DNA from: Acidimicrobiia bacterium
Lineage (GTDB): Bacteria; Actinomycetota; Acidimicrobiia; Acidimicrobiales; Ilumatobacteraceae
Assembly: GCA_030425785.1 (NCBI GenBank)
Contig: JAUHYJ010000208.1
Location: forward strand, 1-6,611
Direction of reading: 5' to 3'
Length of the DNA stretch: 6,611 nt
This document shows positions 1 to 6,200 of the stretch, in pieces. The stretch's first letter is position 1; the number at the start of each line of letters is the position of its first letter. Below the pieces are notes generated by a model. The model did not search any database and was not told where the DNA came from. It saw nothing but the letters and a program-made list of their open reading frames with translations. Made by a program: the position numbers and the translations under genes.

Positions 1-820
1 CGCCCGACTGGTTGACCTTGAGCGGGATGTAGGTGTTCTGCCCGCCCATCATGCGGCGGCCGACGACGCGTTTCGCGAACTGCACGGGGATGCGCCGCTG
101 CCCGAGCTCGACGAACACCACCGCCACGATGATCACCAGCGTGACGAGGATCATCACGACGAACCAGAACCACTTGTTGAGCTGGAGGATCGAGTAGAAG
201 CCGCCCGGCAACGAGGCGACCACCGAAGCGAAGATGATCATCGACATGCCGTTGCCGATGCCGCGCTGGGAGATCATCTCACCCATCCACATCAGCACGG
301 CGGTGCCGGCCACGAGGGTGGGGATGATCAGGTAGCCGCGTGGCCAGATGCCCTCGGGGAGCAGCGGCACCGACGGTGCCTGGACGGCGGCGAAGAACGC
401 ACCACCGCCACCGTTGCCGAACAGGAAGACCAGCACGGTCGCCTGGAGCGTCGCGAGCGCGATCGTCACGTAGCGGGTGTACTGGGTGATCTTGCGCTGC
501 CCGACGGCACCCTGCTGCTGCAGCTCCTCGAGCTTGGGGATGACCACGCCGAGGACCTGCATGATGATGCTGGCCGTGATGTACGGCATGATGCCGAGCG
601 CGAAGACCGAGAACGACTCGAAGGCGCCGCCGGAGAACAGGTTGAACAGCCCGAGGGCGCCGTCCTGGGTGCTCGCACGCAGCTGGTCGATCGCCAGCGG
701 GTCGACACCCGGAACCCGGATGGCCGCCCCGACGCGGTACAGGGCGACGATCAGGAAGGTGAACAGGATCTTGTTGCGAAGATCCGCCACCTTGAAGATG
801 TTCTTGATGTTCGACAGCAC
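1..820 (-). CDS. secY: Preprotein translocase subunit SecY, N-terminal part (3' end outside window)
   Basis: SecY is the pore subunit of the SecYEG channel in the cytoplasmic membrane, through which unfolded secretory proteins pass and from which membrane proteins enter the bilayer. Translating the minus strand gives 273 codons beginning MLSNIKNIFKVADLRNKILF. Seen: a first membrane segment at about residues 20-33, a plug-side segment with LFSGGAFESF near 61-70, the family signature ALGIMPYITASIMMQ at 74-88, further hydrophobic segments near 117-134, 162-178, 194-204 and 218-237, and the conserved cytoplasmic motif GEMISQRGIGNGMS at 180-193. The family is usually about 430-445 residues, so roughly the last third lies beyond position 1. 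The GTG at 820 is the first usual start after an in-frame TAG at 857-859 and fits the conserved N terminus. It follows L15 after a 109-base gap, unlike the tight spacing upstream, so it may be controlled partly on its own. Identity is certain; the start codon is very likely. Confidence 0.97.
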   Translation of the reverse strand, partial: MLSNIKNIFKVADLRNKILFTFLIVALYRVGAAIRVPGVDPLAIDQLRASTQDGALGLFNLFSGGAFESFSVFALGIMPYITASIIMQVLGVVIPKLEELQQQGAVGQRKITQYTRYVTIALATLQATVLVFLFGNGGGGAFFAAVQAPSVPLLPEGIWPRGYLIIPTLVAGTAVLMWMGEMISQRGIGNGMSMIIFASVVASLPGGFYSILQLNKWFWFVVMILVTLVIIVAVVFVELGQRRIPVQFAKRVVGRRMMGGQNTYIPLKVNQSG

Positions 821-831
821 TGGCGAAATGG

Positions 832-837
832 TCCTTT
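832..837 (-). promoter_or_regulatory. Ribosome binding site of secY
   Basis: The minus strand reads AAAGGA here, 11 bases before the GTG at 820. The spacing is slightly long. An ATT codon in the same frame at 827-829 lies only 2 bases from AAAGGA, too close for normal initiation, which supports the GTG start. Confidence 0.6.
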
Positions 838-851
838 GCGATTGACCCCGG

Positions 852-869
852 CGAGGCTATCCCGCCTCG
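852..869 (-). repeat. Inverted repeat in secY leader (6-bp stem, 6-base loop)
   Basis: CGAGGC and GCCTCG pair perfectly around a six-base loop. There is no U-tract downstream, so it is not a standard terminator. The loop bases 860-863 can also pair with 878-881, giving an alternative or pseudoknot-like structure. Confidence 0.45.
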
Positions 870-882
870 GGTGATACGGGAC

Positions 883-899
883 GGCGCTCGCGAGCCGCC
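883..899 (-). repeat. GC-rich inverted repeat in secY leader
   Basis: The region contains the perfect 10-base palindrome GCTCGCGAGC (886-895). A longer GGCG/CGCC pairing with one bulged base (895) is also possible. No U-tract follows. In GC-rich DNA such palindromes also occur by chance. Confidence 0.35.
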
Positions 900-929
900 C
901 GTCGTCGATCGATCGGTGGGTGCCCCGGG

Positions 930-1430
930 TTACCGGTTGGTGAACTGGTTGCCCTTGGCGGCCGGGCGACCGGCCTTGCCCTCGGCCTTGAACGGGAGCT
1001 CGATCAGGGTGACCGAGCCACCGGCGGCCTCGATGGCTTCGCGGGCGGCCTTCGACACGGCGTGGGCGTGCACGTCGACCTTGCCCGAGAGCTCGCCGCG
1101 GGCGAGCACCTTGACGAAGGCGTCCTTGCGGACGATGCCGTGCGCGTGCAGGACGGCGGGCGACACCGTCGACTCACCCAGTTCGGCGAGCGTGTCGAGA
1201 TTGACCGCGGTGTACTCGACGCGGAACGGGTTCGTGAACCCCTTCAGCTTCGGGACGCGCATCTTGAGCGGCGTCTGGCCACCTTCGAAGCCGCGCGCCA
1301 CCGTGTTGCGAGCGCGCTGGCCCTTGGTGCCGCGGCCGGCGGTCTTGCCGCCCTTGCCGCCGGTGCCGCGGCCGACCCGCTTCGCGTTCTTCTTGGCGCC
1401 GGGTGCCGGCGCGAGATCGTCGACTCGCAT
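930..1430 (-). CDS. rplO: 50S ribosomal protein L15
   Basis: L15 is a late-assembly protein of the large subunit that binds 23S rRNA. The product is 166 residues, slightly above the E. coli length of 144. Seen: the glycine/lysine/arginine-rich N-terminal rRNA-binding segment (GRGTGGKGGKTAGRGTKGQ at about 20-38), then RGFEGGQTPL near 46-55, RVPKLKGF near 58-65, and a C-terminal globular domain with VNLDTLAEL and a GGSVTLIELPFKAEGKAG end. The reading frame stays open further upstream into rpmD, but the ATG at 1430 is preferred: MRVDDLAPAPGAKK resembles the family's usual N terminus and GAGGAG lies 7 bases before it. It starts one base after the L30 stop (TGACATG), so translation is probably coupled. 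It ends in TAA, then comes the gap before secY. Confidence 0.97.
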   Translation of the reverse strand: MRVDDLAPAPGAKKNAKRVGRGTGGKGGKTAGRGTKGQRARNTVARGFEGGQTPLKMRVPKLKGFTNPFRVEYTAVNLDTLAELGESTVSPAVLHAHGIVRKDAFVKVLARGELSGKVDVHAHAVSKAAREAIEAAGGSVTLIELPFKAEGKAGRPAAKGNQFTNR

Positions 1431-1431
1431 G

Positions 1432-1737
1432 TCAGCTCTCCTCTTCGTCGGACGTGTCATCGGCCTTGTCGTCGGCGACCTGGTCGACGACGTCGGCCAC
1501 TTCCTCGACGACGGCCTCACCGGACTCGTTCGCCTTGCTGCTGCCCTGCGGCCCGTCGGCGTCGATCGCGATCAGGTGCGGGACGCGGGCGATCATGCCG
1601 CGGATCTCGGGACGGTCGGGCAGGGTGTTGGTCTGACCGATCCGGCCGAGGCCGAGCGCACGCAGCGTGCCCTTGGTCTTCGGCTTGACGCCGATCGCCG
1701 AGCGCGTCTGGGTGACGGTGATCGTGTTCTCACTCAT
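1432..1737 (-). CDS. rpmD: 50S ribosomal protein L30 with long acidic C-terminal extension
   Basis: L30 is a small 23S rRNA-binding protein of the large subunit. Residues 5-60 match the bacterial fold: [28 protein letters not shown] and [15 protein letters not shown]. Bacterial L30 is usually about 60 residues; this one has 101. Residues 61-101 contain 15 Asp/Glu and only two Lys and end in SDEEES. The tail is very likely real: the frame is open, the next gene's ribosome binding site sits in its last codons, and the rplO start follows after one base. The ATG overlaps the S5 stop by 8 bases, with GGGAG six bases upstream. Function of the tail is unknown. Contact with basic ribosomal proteins or assembly factors is inference only. 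Confidence 0.95.
   Translation of the reverse strand: MSENTITVTQTRSAIGVKPKTKGTLRALGLGRIGQTNTLPDRPEIRGMIARVPHLIAIDADGPQGSSKANESGEAVVEEVADVVDQVADDKADDTSDEEES
1438..1443 (-). promoter_or_regulatory. Ribosome binding site of rplO, inside rpmD
   Basis: The minus strand reads GAGGAG, 7 bases before the L15 ATG at 1430. It is also part of the codons for the Glu residues at the end of the L30 tail, so this stretch serves both coding and initiation. It decides the L15 start against longer in-frame readings. Confidence 0.75.
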
Positions 1738-2335
1738 GGTTGGCTCCCGCAGCGCCGGCCGCCATCTGCTTCTGGCGCTCGTTGTAGGCGTCGAGCAGGC
1801 CCTTGGGCACGAAGCTCTCGGCGGGGATGCCGCGACGCTTCGCGACCTCGTCGGGGCGCTGCAGCGACTTCAGCCCGGCGATCGTGGCGCGGGCGACGTT
1901 GATGTGGTTGGCCGAACCGAGCGACTTGCACAGGATGTCGTGCACGCCCGCCTCTTCGAGGATGATGCGGGCCGCGCCACCGGCGATGACGCCGGTACCG
2001 GGAGCGGCGGGCTTCATGAGCACGCGACCACCACCGGTCTCGCCGATCACCGGGTGGATGATCGTCGAACCGGCCAGCGGCACCTCGAACAGGTTCCGCT
2101 TGGCCTCTTCGGTGCCCTTCTGGATGGCGAGGGGCACTTCCTTGGCCTTGCCGTAACCGAGCCCGACGCGCCCGTTGCCGTCGCCGACCACGACGAGCGC
2201 GGTGAAGGCGAACCGGCGACCACCCTTGACGACCTTGGCGACGCGGTTGATGGTGATGACGCGCGACTCGCGCAGCCCGCCATCGTTGTCGTCACGGTTG
2301 TCGTTGCGGTTGTTGCGGTTGTCGTTGTAAGCCAT
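1730..2335 (-). CDS. rpsE: 30S ribosomal protein S5
   Basis: S5 lies on the back of the small subunit near the mRNA entry channel and affects decoding accuracy and unwinding of mRNA at entry. The product is 201 residues, against 167 in E. coli. Seen: an Asn/Asp/Arg-rich N terminus (residues 4-18), the double-stranded-RNA-binding-like S5 domain at about 22-86 with [12 protein letters not shown] (the loop where spectinomycin-resistance changes occur in other bacteria; it looks wild type here), [17 protein letters not shown], and the C-terminal domain with [18 protein letters not shown] and [16 protein letters not shown]. The ATG at 2335 shares a TGATG with the L18 stop and has GGAG five bases upstream. 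The 3' end overlaps rpmD by 8 bases, so translation is coupled on both sides. Confidence 0.98.
   Translation of the reverse strand: MAYNDNRNNRNDNRDDNDGGLRESRVITINRVAKVVKGGRRFAFTALVVVGDGNGRVGLGYGKAKEVPLAIQKGTEEAKRNLFEVPLAGSTIIHPVIGETGGGRVLMKPAAPGTGVIAGGAARIILEEAGVHDILCKSLGSANHINVARATIAGLKSLQRPDEVAKRRGIPAESFVPKGLLDAYNERQKQMAAGAAGANHE
2282..2326 (-). repeat. Low-complexity Asn/Asp/Arg codon repeat in rpsE
   Basis: Codons 4-18 of S5 encode [15 protein letters not shown] from repeated AAC, GAC and CGC/CGT codons; AACGACAACCG occurs twice. It keeps the reading frame, so slippage would change tail length without breaking the gene. It is not seen elsewhere in the window. Confidence 0.7.
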
Positions 2336-2703
2336 CAGAACTCCAGTCCGGCTTCGCGGGCGGCTTCGGCGATCGCGGCGATGCGACCGTGGTAGGCGAA
2401 CCCACCGCGGTCGAAGACCACGGAGGTCACACCGGCGTCACGGGCCCGCTCGGCGACGAGCTTGCCGACACGCTCGGCGGCGGCGACGGTGCCGCCGCTG
2501 CCCTGCTCGCGCTGGCCGGGCTCGACACTCGAGGCCGCGGCGAGCGTGACCCCGGCGTCGTCGTCGATGACCTGCGCGGAGATGTGCTTGTTGGACCGGA
2601 ACACGGCCAGGCGCGGACGCTCGGCGGTGCCGTGCAGCTTCTTGCGGATGCGGCGATGGCGACGGATCCGGCCGTCGCGGCGTGCCTTGGCGATGTCACT
2701 CAT
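2335..2703 (-). CDS. rplR: 50S ribosomal protein L18
   Basis: L18 binds 5S rRNA and, with L5, anchors it in the central protuberance of the large subunit. At 122 residues it has the normal length (about 117-127). Seen: a very basic N terminus ([18 protein letters not shown]) that contacts rRNA, the core motif [20 protein letters not shown] at 29-48, and the C-terminal [20 protein letters not shown] with the usual AAREAGLEF end. The ATG at 2703 has GGAG five bases upstream and begins 13 bases after the L6 stop. Its TGA overlaps the S5 ATG by one base. Nothing is unusual. Confidence 0.98.
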   Translation of the reverse strand: MSDIAKARRDGRIRRHRRIRKKLHGTAERPRLAVFRSNKHISAQVIDDDAGVTLAAASSVEPGQREQGSGGTVAAAERVGKLVAERARDAGVTSVVFDRGGFAYHGRIAAIAEAAREAGLEF

Positions 2704-2716
2704 GACTGCTCCGAAC

Positions 2717-3259
2717 TCACTTCTTGCCGGCCTTGCCGGCCTTGCGCAGGATGCGCTCGCCGGCGTACCGGACGCCCTTGCCCTTGTACGGCTCGGGCTT
2801 GCGGATGCTGCGGATGTTGGCGGCCACCTGGCCGACGACCTCTTTGTCGATGCCGCTGACGACGACCTGGGTCGGCGCCGGAACCTCGAAGGTGATGCCC
2901 TCGGGCGCGCTGACCGAGACCGGGTGGCTGAACCCGAGGTTCAGACGGAGGCCGTTCGGGCCCTGCGCCTCGGCGCGGTAGCCGACGCCGACGATCTCGA
3001 GGTTCTTCGTGAAGCCGTCGGTGACACCGATGACCATGTTGTTGACGAGGCTGCGAACGAGGCCGTGCAGGGCCCGGTTCTTGCGCTCGTCGTTCGGACG
3101 GGCGAACGTCAGCCGACCGTCCTCCTGCGAGATCTCGATCTCGCCGGGGATCTCGCGGCTGAGCGAACCCTTGGGGCCCTTCACCGTGATGGTGCGACCC
3201 GAGATGGTGACGTCGACGCCCGAAGGGACCGTCACCGGGGCGTTTCCGATACGCGACAT
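2717..3259 (-). CDS. rplF: 50S ribosomal protein L6
   Basis: L6 binds 23S rRNA near the sarcin-ricin loop, close to where translation factors act. The 180 residues match the usual length of about 177-180. Seen: [17 protein letters not shown] at the start, two repeated L6 domains (about 10-82 and 90-165), and the family signature [14 protein letters not shown] at 155-168, followed by a lysine-rich C terminus. The ATG at 3259 has AAGGAG five bases upstream, formed from the S8 stop (TAAGGAG). The spacing to L18 is 13 bases. It is an ordinary member of the operon. Confidence 0.98.
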   Translation of the reverse strand: MSRIGNAPVTVPSGVDVTISGRTITVKGPKGSLSREIPGEIEISQEDGRLTFARPNDERKNRALHGLVRSLVNNMVIGVTDGFTKNLEIVGVGYRAEAQGPNGLRLNLGFSHPVSVSAPEGITFEVPAPTQVVVSGIDKEVVGQVAANIRSIRKPEPYKGKGVRYAGERILRKAGKAGKK

Positions 3260-3268
3260 GTCGGCTCC

Positions 3269-3670
3269 TTACCAGACGTAGCAGAGGACCTCGCCGCCCA
3301 CGTTGCGCTGGCGCGCTTCGCGGTCGGTCATGAGGCCGTGGCTGGTGGACAGGACGGCGACGCCGAGGCCACCGAGCACGCGGGGCACGGCAGAGGCCTT
3401 GCGGTAGACCCGCAGACCCGGCGTCGAGATGCGACGGAGACCCGAGATCGTGCGATCACGGTCGTCGCTGTACTTCATCTGGATGGTGAGCACGTCACCG
3501 ACGCCCTTGTCGGACGGCGCGACCTCGAAGCCCGAGATGTAGCCCTCGGACTCGAGCACCTTGGCGAGTGCCACCTTCTGCTTCGACGAGGGCATGCGCA
3601 CCTCGTCGTGCATCGCCGTATTCGCATTGCGGATACGGGTCAGCATGTCGGCGATGGGATCAGTCAGCAT
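3269..3670 (-). CDS. rpsH: 30S ribosomal protein S8
   Basis: S8 binds the central domain of 16S rRNA and is a primary assembly protein; in E. coli it also represses the spc operon by binding its mRNA near the L5 start. I cannot tell whether that control exists here. The 133 residues are normal length. Seen: [16 protein letters not shown] at the N terminus, [34 protein letters not shown], and the C-terminal signature [19 protein letters not shown] at about 101-119, ending GGEVLCYVW. The ATG at 3670 follows GGGAGG by six bases, and this site runs directly on from the S14 stop. The gene ends in TAA, one of only two in the window. Confidence 0.98.
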   Translation of the reverse strand: MLTDPIADMLTRIRNANTAMHDEVRMPSSKQKVALAKVLESEGYISGFEVAPSDKGVGDVLTIQMKYSDDRDRTISGLRRISTPGLRVYRKASAVPRVLGGLGVAVLSTSHGLMTDREARQRNVGGEVLCYVW

Positions 3671-3682
3671 GTTGTTCCTCCC

Positions 3683-3868
3683 TCACCAGCTCGACTTGGT
3701 CAGACCGGGGATCTCACCGGCGTGCGCCAGCTCGCGCAGGCAGACACGGCAGAGACCGAACTTGCGGAACACCGAGCGCGAACGCCCGCAGCGCCGGCAC
3801 CGGGTGTAGGCCCGGACCTTGTACTTCGGCGTCTTGTTCGCCTTGTTGACGAGTGCCTTCTTGGCCAT
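3683..3868 (-). CDS. rpsN: 30S ribosomal protein S14, zinc-binding (type Z)
   Basis: S14 sits in the 30S head and binds 16S rRNA. At 61 residues this is the short zinc-ribbon form (S14 type Z) rather than the roughly 100-residue zinc-free form. The four zinc ligands are all present: Cys24, Cys27, Cys40 and Cys43, as CxxC-x12-CxxC (CRRCGRS and CRVC). The end [11 protein letters not shown] is typical. Many actinobacteria carry a second, zinc-free S14 used under zinc starvation; that would be elsewhere and cannot be seen here. The ATG at 3868 is fixed by the conserved MAKKAL start. Unusually for this operon, there is no strong ribosome binding site close by: AAGGG lies 14 bases away and only GAAG is nearer. 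The 35-base gap from rplE is the longest between ribosomal protein genes here. Confidence 0.97.
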   Translation of the reverse strand: MAKKALVNKANKTPKYKVRAYTRCRRCGRSRSVFRKFGLCRVCLRELAHAGEIPGLTKSSW

Positions 3869-3903
3869 GGTTCTACTTCTTGCCCTTCGTCACTTCTGCT
3901 CGT

Positions 3904-4530
3904 TCACTTCTTCTTCTTGCCGCCGTACTGGGGACCACGGCGCTTCTTCTTGCGGGGGGCGGACTCGGCGTCGGCGCCCTTCTGGAACGGGAAGCCGTAC
4001 GCATCGAGCAGCGCCTTGCCGGCTTCGTCGGTGACGGCGGTCGTCACGATCGTGATGTCCATGCCCCGCGGCGCGTCGACCCGGTCGACGTCGATCTCGG
4101 GGAACACCGTCTGGTCACGCAGACCGAAGGTGTAGTTGCCACGGCCGTCCCACGAGTGGGCCGGCAGGCCACGGAAGTCGCGGATACGGGGGATCGCGAC
4201 CGACAGGAGCCGGTCGAAGAACTCCCACATGCGGTCGCCGCGCAGCGTCACCTTGGTGCCGATGGCCTGGCCCTCACGCAGCTTGAACCCGGCGATCGAG
4301 GTCTTGGCCTTGGTGATGATCGGCTTCTGGCCGGCGATCACCGTGAGCTCGTCGACGGCCTTCTCGAGCAGCGACGGCGTCTGCGTCGCCCGACCGACAC
4401 CCATGTTGATGACGATCTTCTCGAGCTTGGGGACCTGCATGTCGTTCTCGATGCCGAGGTCCTTGGCCAGCTGGGCCTTGATCGTGTTGTTGTAGCGCGC
4501 CTTCAGACGCGGCTGGGTCATGGTCGACAT
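3904..4530 (-). CDS. rplE: 50S ribosomal protein L5 with basic C-terminal extension
   Basis: L5 binds 5S rRNA in the central protuberance and touches the P-site tRNA and the small-subunit head. The product is 208 residues; E. coli L5 has 179. Seen: [24 protein letters not shown] at about 33-46, the L5 signature near 62-85 ([20 protein letters not shown]), and the C-terminal domain with [11 protein letters not shown] and [12 protein letters not shown]. The core ends near residue 184 and a 24-residue tail follows ([17 protein letters not shown]) with ten Lys/Arg. Basic C-terminal tails are short or absent in the best-known L5 proteins. The ATG at 4530 comes one base after the L24 stop, with GAGG six bases before it. 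A second ATG at 4521 is possible but is too far from that site. Confidence 0.97.
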   Translation of the reverse strand: MSTMTQPRLKARYNNTIKAQLAKDLGIENDMQVPKLEKIVINMGVGRATQTPSLLEKAVDELTVIAGQKPIITKAKTSIAGFKLREGQAIGTKVTLRGDRMWEFFDRLLSVAIPRIRDFRGLPAHSWDGRGNYTFGLRDQTVFPEIDVDRVDAPRGMDITIVTTAVTDEAGKALLDAYGFPFQKGADAESAPRKKKRRGPQYGGKKKK

Positions 4531-4531
4531 G

Positions 4532-4834
4532 TCAGACCTCGTCTCCGCTCGGGCGAGCGATACGAACCTTCTCGCCCTTCTTGTTGGTCGAGTAGCCGAG
4601 GCGGACGGTCTCGCCCTTGTGCACGAACATCACGTTCGACGCATCGATGGGCATGTCCTTGTCGATGATGCCCGACTGCTCGTTGGCCCGGCGGGCCACC
4701 TGGTGGCGCGCAGCGGTGTTGACACCGCTGACGATCACCTTGTTGTCCTTCGGGAAGACCCGCTCGACGACGCCCTCGGCGCCCTTGTCCTTGCCCGTGA
4801 TGACCCGGACGGTGTCACCCTTACGAAGCTTCAC
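4532..4834 (-). CDS. rplX: 50S ribosomal protein L24
   Basis: L24 is an early assembly initiator that binds the 5' region of 23S rRNA near the exit tunnel. The 100 residues fit the family (about 100-105). Seen: a KOW domain at about 4-31 ([18 protein letters not shown]), then a C-terminal part with [20 protein letters not shown] and [15 protein letters not shown]. The start is a GTG at 4834, forced by an in-frame TGA immediately before it and supported by the conserved MKLRKGD start. GAGGAG lies 10 bases upstream and is formed from the L14 stop (TGAGGAG). The gap to L14 is 14 bases. Confidence 0.97.
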   Translation of the reverse strand: MKLRKGDTVRVITGKDKGAEGVVERVFPKDNKVIVSGVNTAARHQVARRANEQSGIIDKDMPIDASNVMFVHKGETVRLGYSTNKKGEKVRIARPSGDEV

Positions 4835-4848
4835 TCAGATCACTCTCC

Positions 4849-5217
4849 TCAGATCACTTCCGGCGCGAGCGAGACGATGCGCATGAACTTGCGGTCACGC
4901 AGCTCGCGGCCGACGGGGCCGAAGATGCGGGTGCCGCGCGGCGTCAGGTCGTCCTTGATGAGCACGGCCGCGTTCTCGTCGAAGCGGATGTAGCTGCCGT
5001 CGGGACGACGCTTTTCTTTCTTGACACGGACGACGACGCACTTGACGACGTCGCCCTTCTTCACCCCGGCGCCCGGGATGGCGTCCTTGACGGTGGCCAC
5101 GAAGGTGTCGCCGATCGAGGCGTAGCGGCGGCGCGTACCACCGAGCACCTTGATGCAGAGCACCTCGCGCGCACCCGAGTTGTCCGCGACCTTGAGTCGC
5201 GATTCCTGCTGGATCAT
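4849..5217 (-). CDS. rplN: 50S ribosomal protein L14
   Basis: L14 lies on the subunit interface of the large subunit and forms bridges to the 30S; it is also the docking site of the silencing factor RsfS in other bacteria. The 122 residues match the near-invariant family length. Seen: [36 protein letters not shown], and the signature [16 protein letters not shown] at about 49-64 followed by [15 protein letters not shown] and [14 protein letters not shown]. The frame is open further upstream, but MIQQESRL is the conserved start, with AAAGG upstream. The ATG shares a TGATG with the S17 stop. In E. coli L14 opens the separate spc operon; here there is no space for a promoter before it. Confidence 0.98.
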   Translation of the reverse strand: MIQQESRLKVADNSGAREVLCIKVLGGTRRRYASIGDTFVATVKDAIPGAGVKKGDVVKCVVVRVKKEKRRPDGSYIRFDENAAVLIKDDLTPRGTRIFGPVGRELRDRKFMRIVSLAPEVI

Positions 5218-5516
5218 CAGCGGGCCCTTTCCAGGATCTCGACCAGGCGCCAGCGCTTGTTCTTGCTCATCGGACGGCACTCCATCACGCGGACCCGGTC
5301 GCCGACACCGGCGTCGTTGGTCTCGTCGTGGGTGTAGAGCTTCTTCGACCGGAGGACGAACTTGTTGTACTTCGCGTGACGGACACGGTCGGTGACCGTC
5401 ACGACGATCGTCTTGTCCATCGACGTCGAGGTGACCAGGCCCTCACGCACCTTGCGGGCGTGGCGGCCGGCCGTCTCGTCGTCGGTCGTCGTGGTGGTTG
5501 TGGTGTCTTCGCTCAT
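5217..5516 (-). CDS. rpsQ: 30S ribosomal protein S17
   Basis: S17 is an early-binding protein of the 30S body that contacts the 5' domain of 16S rRNA. From the ATG at 5516 the product is 99 residues; E. coli S17 has 84. Seen: an N-terminal segment with seven threonines (5-11), then the OB-fold core with [39 protein letters not shown], and the signature [20 protein letters not shown] at 72-91. A GTG at 5537 in the same frame would add seven residues (MNGELRD) and overlap the L29 stop, but it lacks a good ribosome binding site, whereas the ATG has GGGGA ten bases upstream. The TGA overlaps the rplN ATG by one base. Confidence 0.96.
   Translation of the reverse strand: MSEDTTTTTTTDDETAGRHARKVREGLVTSTSMDKTIVVTVTDRVRHAKYNKFVLRSKKLYTHDETNDAGVGDRVRVMECRPMSKNKRWRLVEILERAR
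5484..5504 (-). repeat. Seven-threonine codon run in rpsQ
   Basis: Codons 5-11 of S17 are ACC, ACA, ACC, ACC, ACG, ACG, ACC, a low-complexity run that stays in frame. It lies before the conserved core and is probably disordered. Confidence 0.7.
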
Positions 5517-5526
5517 GTCTCTCAGT

Positions 5527-5531
5527 TCCCC
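5527..5531 (-). promoter_or_regulatory. Ribosome binding site of rpsQ
   Basis: The minus strand reads GGGGA, 10 bases before the ATG at 5516. It sits downstream of the alternative GTG at 5537 and so favours the shorter S17. The spacing is at the long end, so this is moderate evidence. Confidence 0.5.
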
Positions 5532-5533
5532 AT

Positions 5534-5746
5534 TCACCCTTGGGCCTCGGCGGCGGCGATCTCGCGCTCACGGATGAGCGTGTTGATGCGGGCGATCTGG
5601 CGCCGGACCTTGGTGATCTCGGCGGTGTTCTCGAGCTGGCCCGTGGCGTTGCGGAAGCGGAGGTTCAGCGCCTCGTGCTTCGTCTCGCGGAGCTCGTCGA
5701 CGAGCTCGTTCAGGTCCATCTCGCGCAGCTTGTTCTTCTTCGCCAT
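5534..5746 (-). CDS. rpmC: 50S ribosomal protein L29
   Basis: L29 is a two-helix protein near the peptide tunnel exit, next to L23, where trigger factor and the signal recognition particle dock. The 70 residues are normal (about 63-80). Seen: LREMDLNELVDELRETKHEALNLRFRNATGQLEN at about 7-40, whose NLRFRNATGQLEN part is the most conserved, then KVRRQIARINTLIRERE forming the second helix. The start at 5746 follows the L16 stop by 15 bases; the stop runs directly into the ribosome binding site (TGAGGGAG). The TGA overlaps a possible but unlikely GTG start of rpsQ. Confidence 0.97.
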   Translation of the reverse strand: MAKKNKLREMDLNELVDELRETKHEALNLRFRNATGQLENTAEITKVRRQIARINTLIREREIAAAEAQG

Positions 5747-5761
5747 CTCAGTTCATCTCCC

Positions 5762-6178
5762 TCAGATGATCTCGTCACGCGTGATGACGCGAGCCTTGAT
5801 CGGCAGCTTCTGGATCGCCTTGTTCATGGCGGCCTTGGCCATCTCTTCGTTCGGGTAGGAGAGCTCGAACAGGACGCGGCCCGGGCGCACGACGGCGACC
5901 CAGAACTCGGGGTTGCCCTTGCCCGAGCCCATGCGGGTCTCGGCCGGCTTCTTGGTGACCGGCTTGTCGGGGAAGATGTTGATCCACACCTTGCCGCCGC
6001 GGCGGATCGACCGGGTCATCGCGATACGGGCCGCCTCGATCTGGCGGGCGGTCAGCCAACCCGGCTCGAGCGCCTGGATCCCGTACTCGCCGAAGTGCAG
6101 CTCGGTGCCACCCTTGGCCATCCCACGGGTGCGGCCACGGTGGTGCTTGCGGTGTGCGATCTTGCGAGGCATCAACAT
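5762..6178 (-). CDS. rplP: 50S ribosomal protein L16
   Basis: L16 lies between the central protuberance and the A site and helps position aminoacyl-tRNA. The 138 residues match the normal length of about 136-145. Seen: [19 protein letters not shown] at the start, [28 protein letters not shown] as the central segment, [39 protein letters not shown] at about 82-100, and a C-terminal helix with [19 protein letters not shown]. The frame is open upstream into rpsC, but the conserved MLMPRK start and GGAG eight bases before the ATG at 6178 fix the start. The gap to S3 is 22 bases. Confidence 0.98.
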   Translation of the reverse strand: MLMPRKIAHRKHHRGRTRGMAKGGTELHFGEYGIQALEPGWLTARQIEAARIAMTRSIRRGGKVWINIFPDKPVTKKPAETRMGSGKGNPEFWVAVVRPGRVLFELSYPNEEMAKAAMNKAIQKLPIKARVITRDEII

Positions 6179-6200
6179 GATGGTTGCTCCGTTCTCCGGC

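Larger units (their letters stand above)
821..929 (-). other. Intergenic leader between rplO and secY
   Basis: This 109-base stretch is the only sizeable non-coding gap in the window. In the transcribed direction it starts just after the L15 TAA and ends at the secY GTG. It contains two GC-rich inverted repeats (852-869 and 883-899) and the AAAGGA ribosome binding site. I found no convincing -35/-10 pair and no U-run after either hairpin, so neither a promoter nor an intrinsic terminator can be claimed. A secY leader, an RNA processing site or partial attenuation are possible roles, all inferred. Confidence 0.6.

Noticed and set aside
827..829. ATT as a rare start codon for secY
   Set aside because: It is only two bases from AAAGGA and would add three residues not typical of SecY; GTG at 820 fits better.
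841..877. Possible plus-strand promoter (TTGACC at 842-847 with TGATAC at 872-877)
   Set aside because: The boxes are 24 bases apart, far from the usual 16-18, and nothing on the plus strand downstream looks like a gene.
883..899. Intrinsic terminator after rplO
   Set aside because: The stem is GC-rich but no U-run follows on the transcribed strand.
871..1902. A 343-codon open frame on the plus strand opposite L15, L30 and S5
   Set aside because: It is fully antisense to conserved genes, starts in the secY leader without a ribosome binding site, and ends in low-complexity Arg/Ser text.
2462..4135. A 557-codon open frame on the plus strand, opposite L18, L6, S8, S14 and L5
   Set aside because: It lies antisense to five certain genes, has composition typical of reversed GC-rich codons (rich in Arg, Ala, Asp, Leu) and no recognisable domain.
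5218..5280. Upstream extension of L14 by 21 residues
   Set aside because: It overlaps the conserved end of S17, and L14 has a near-invariant MIQxxS-like start and length.
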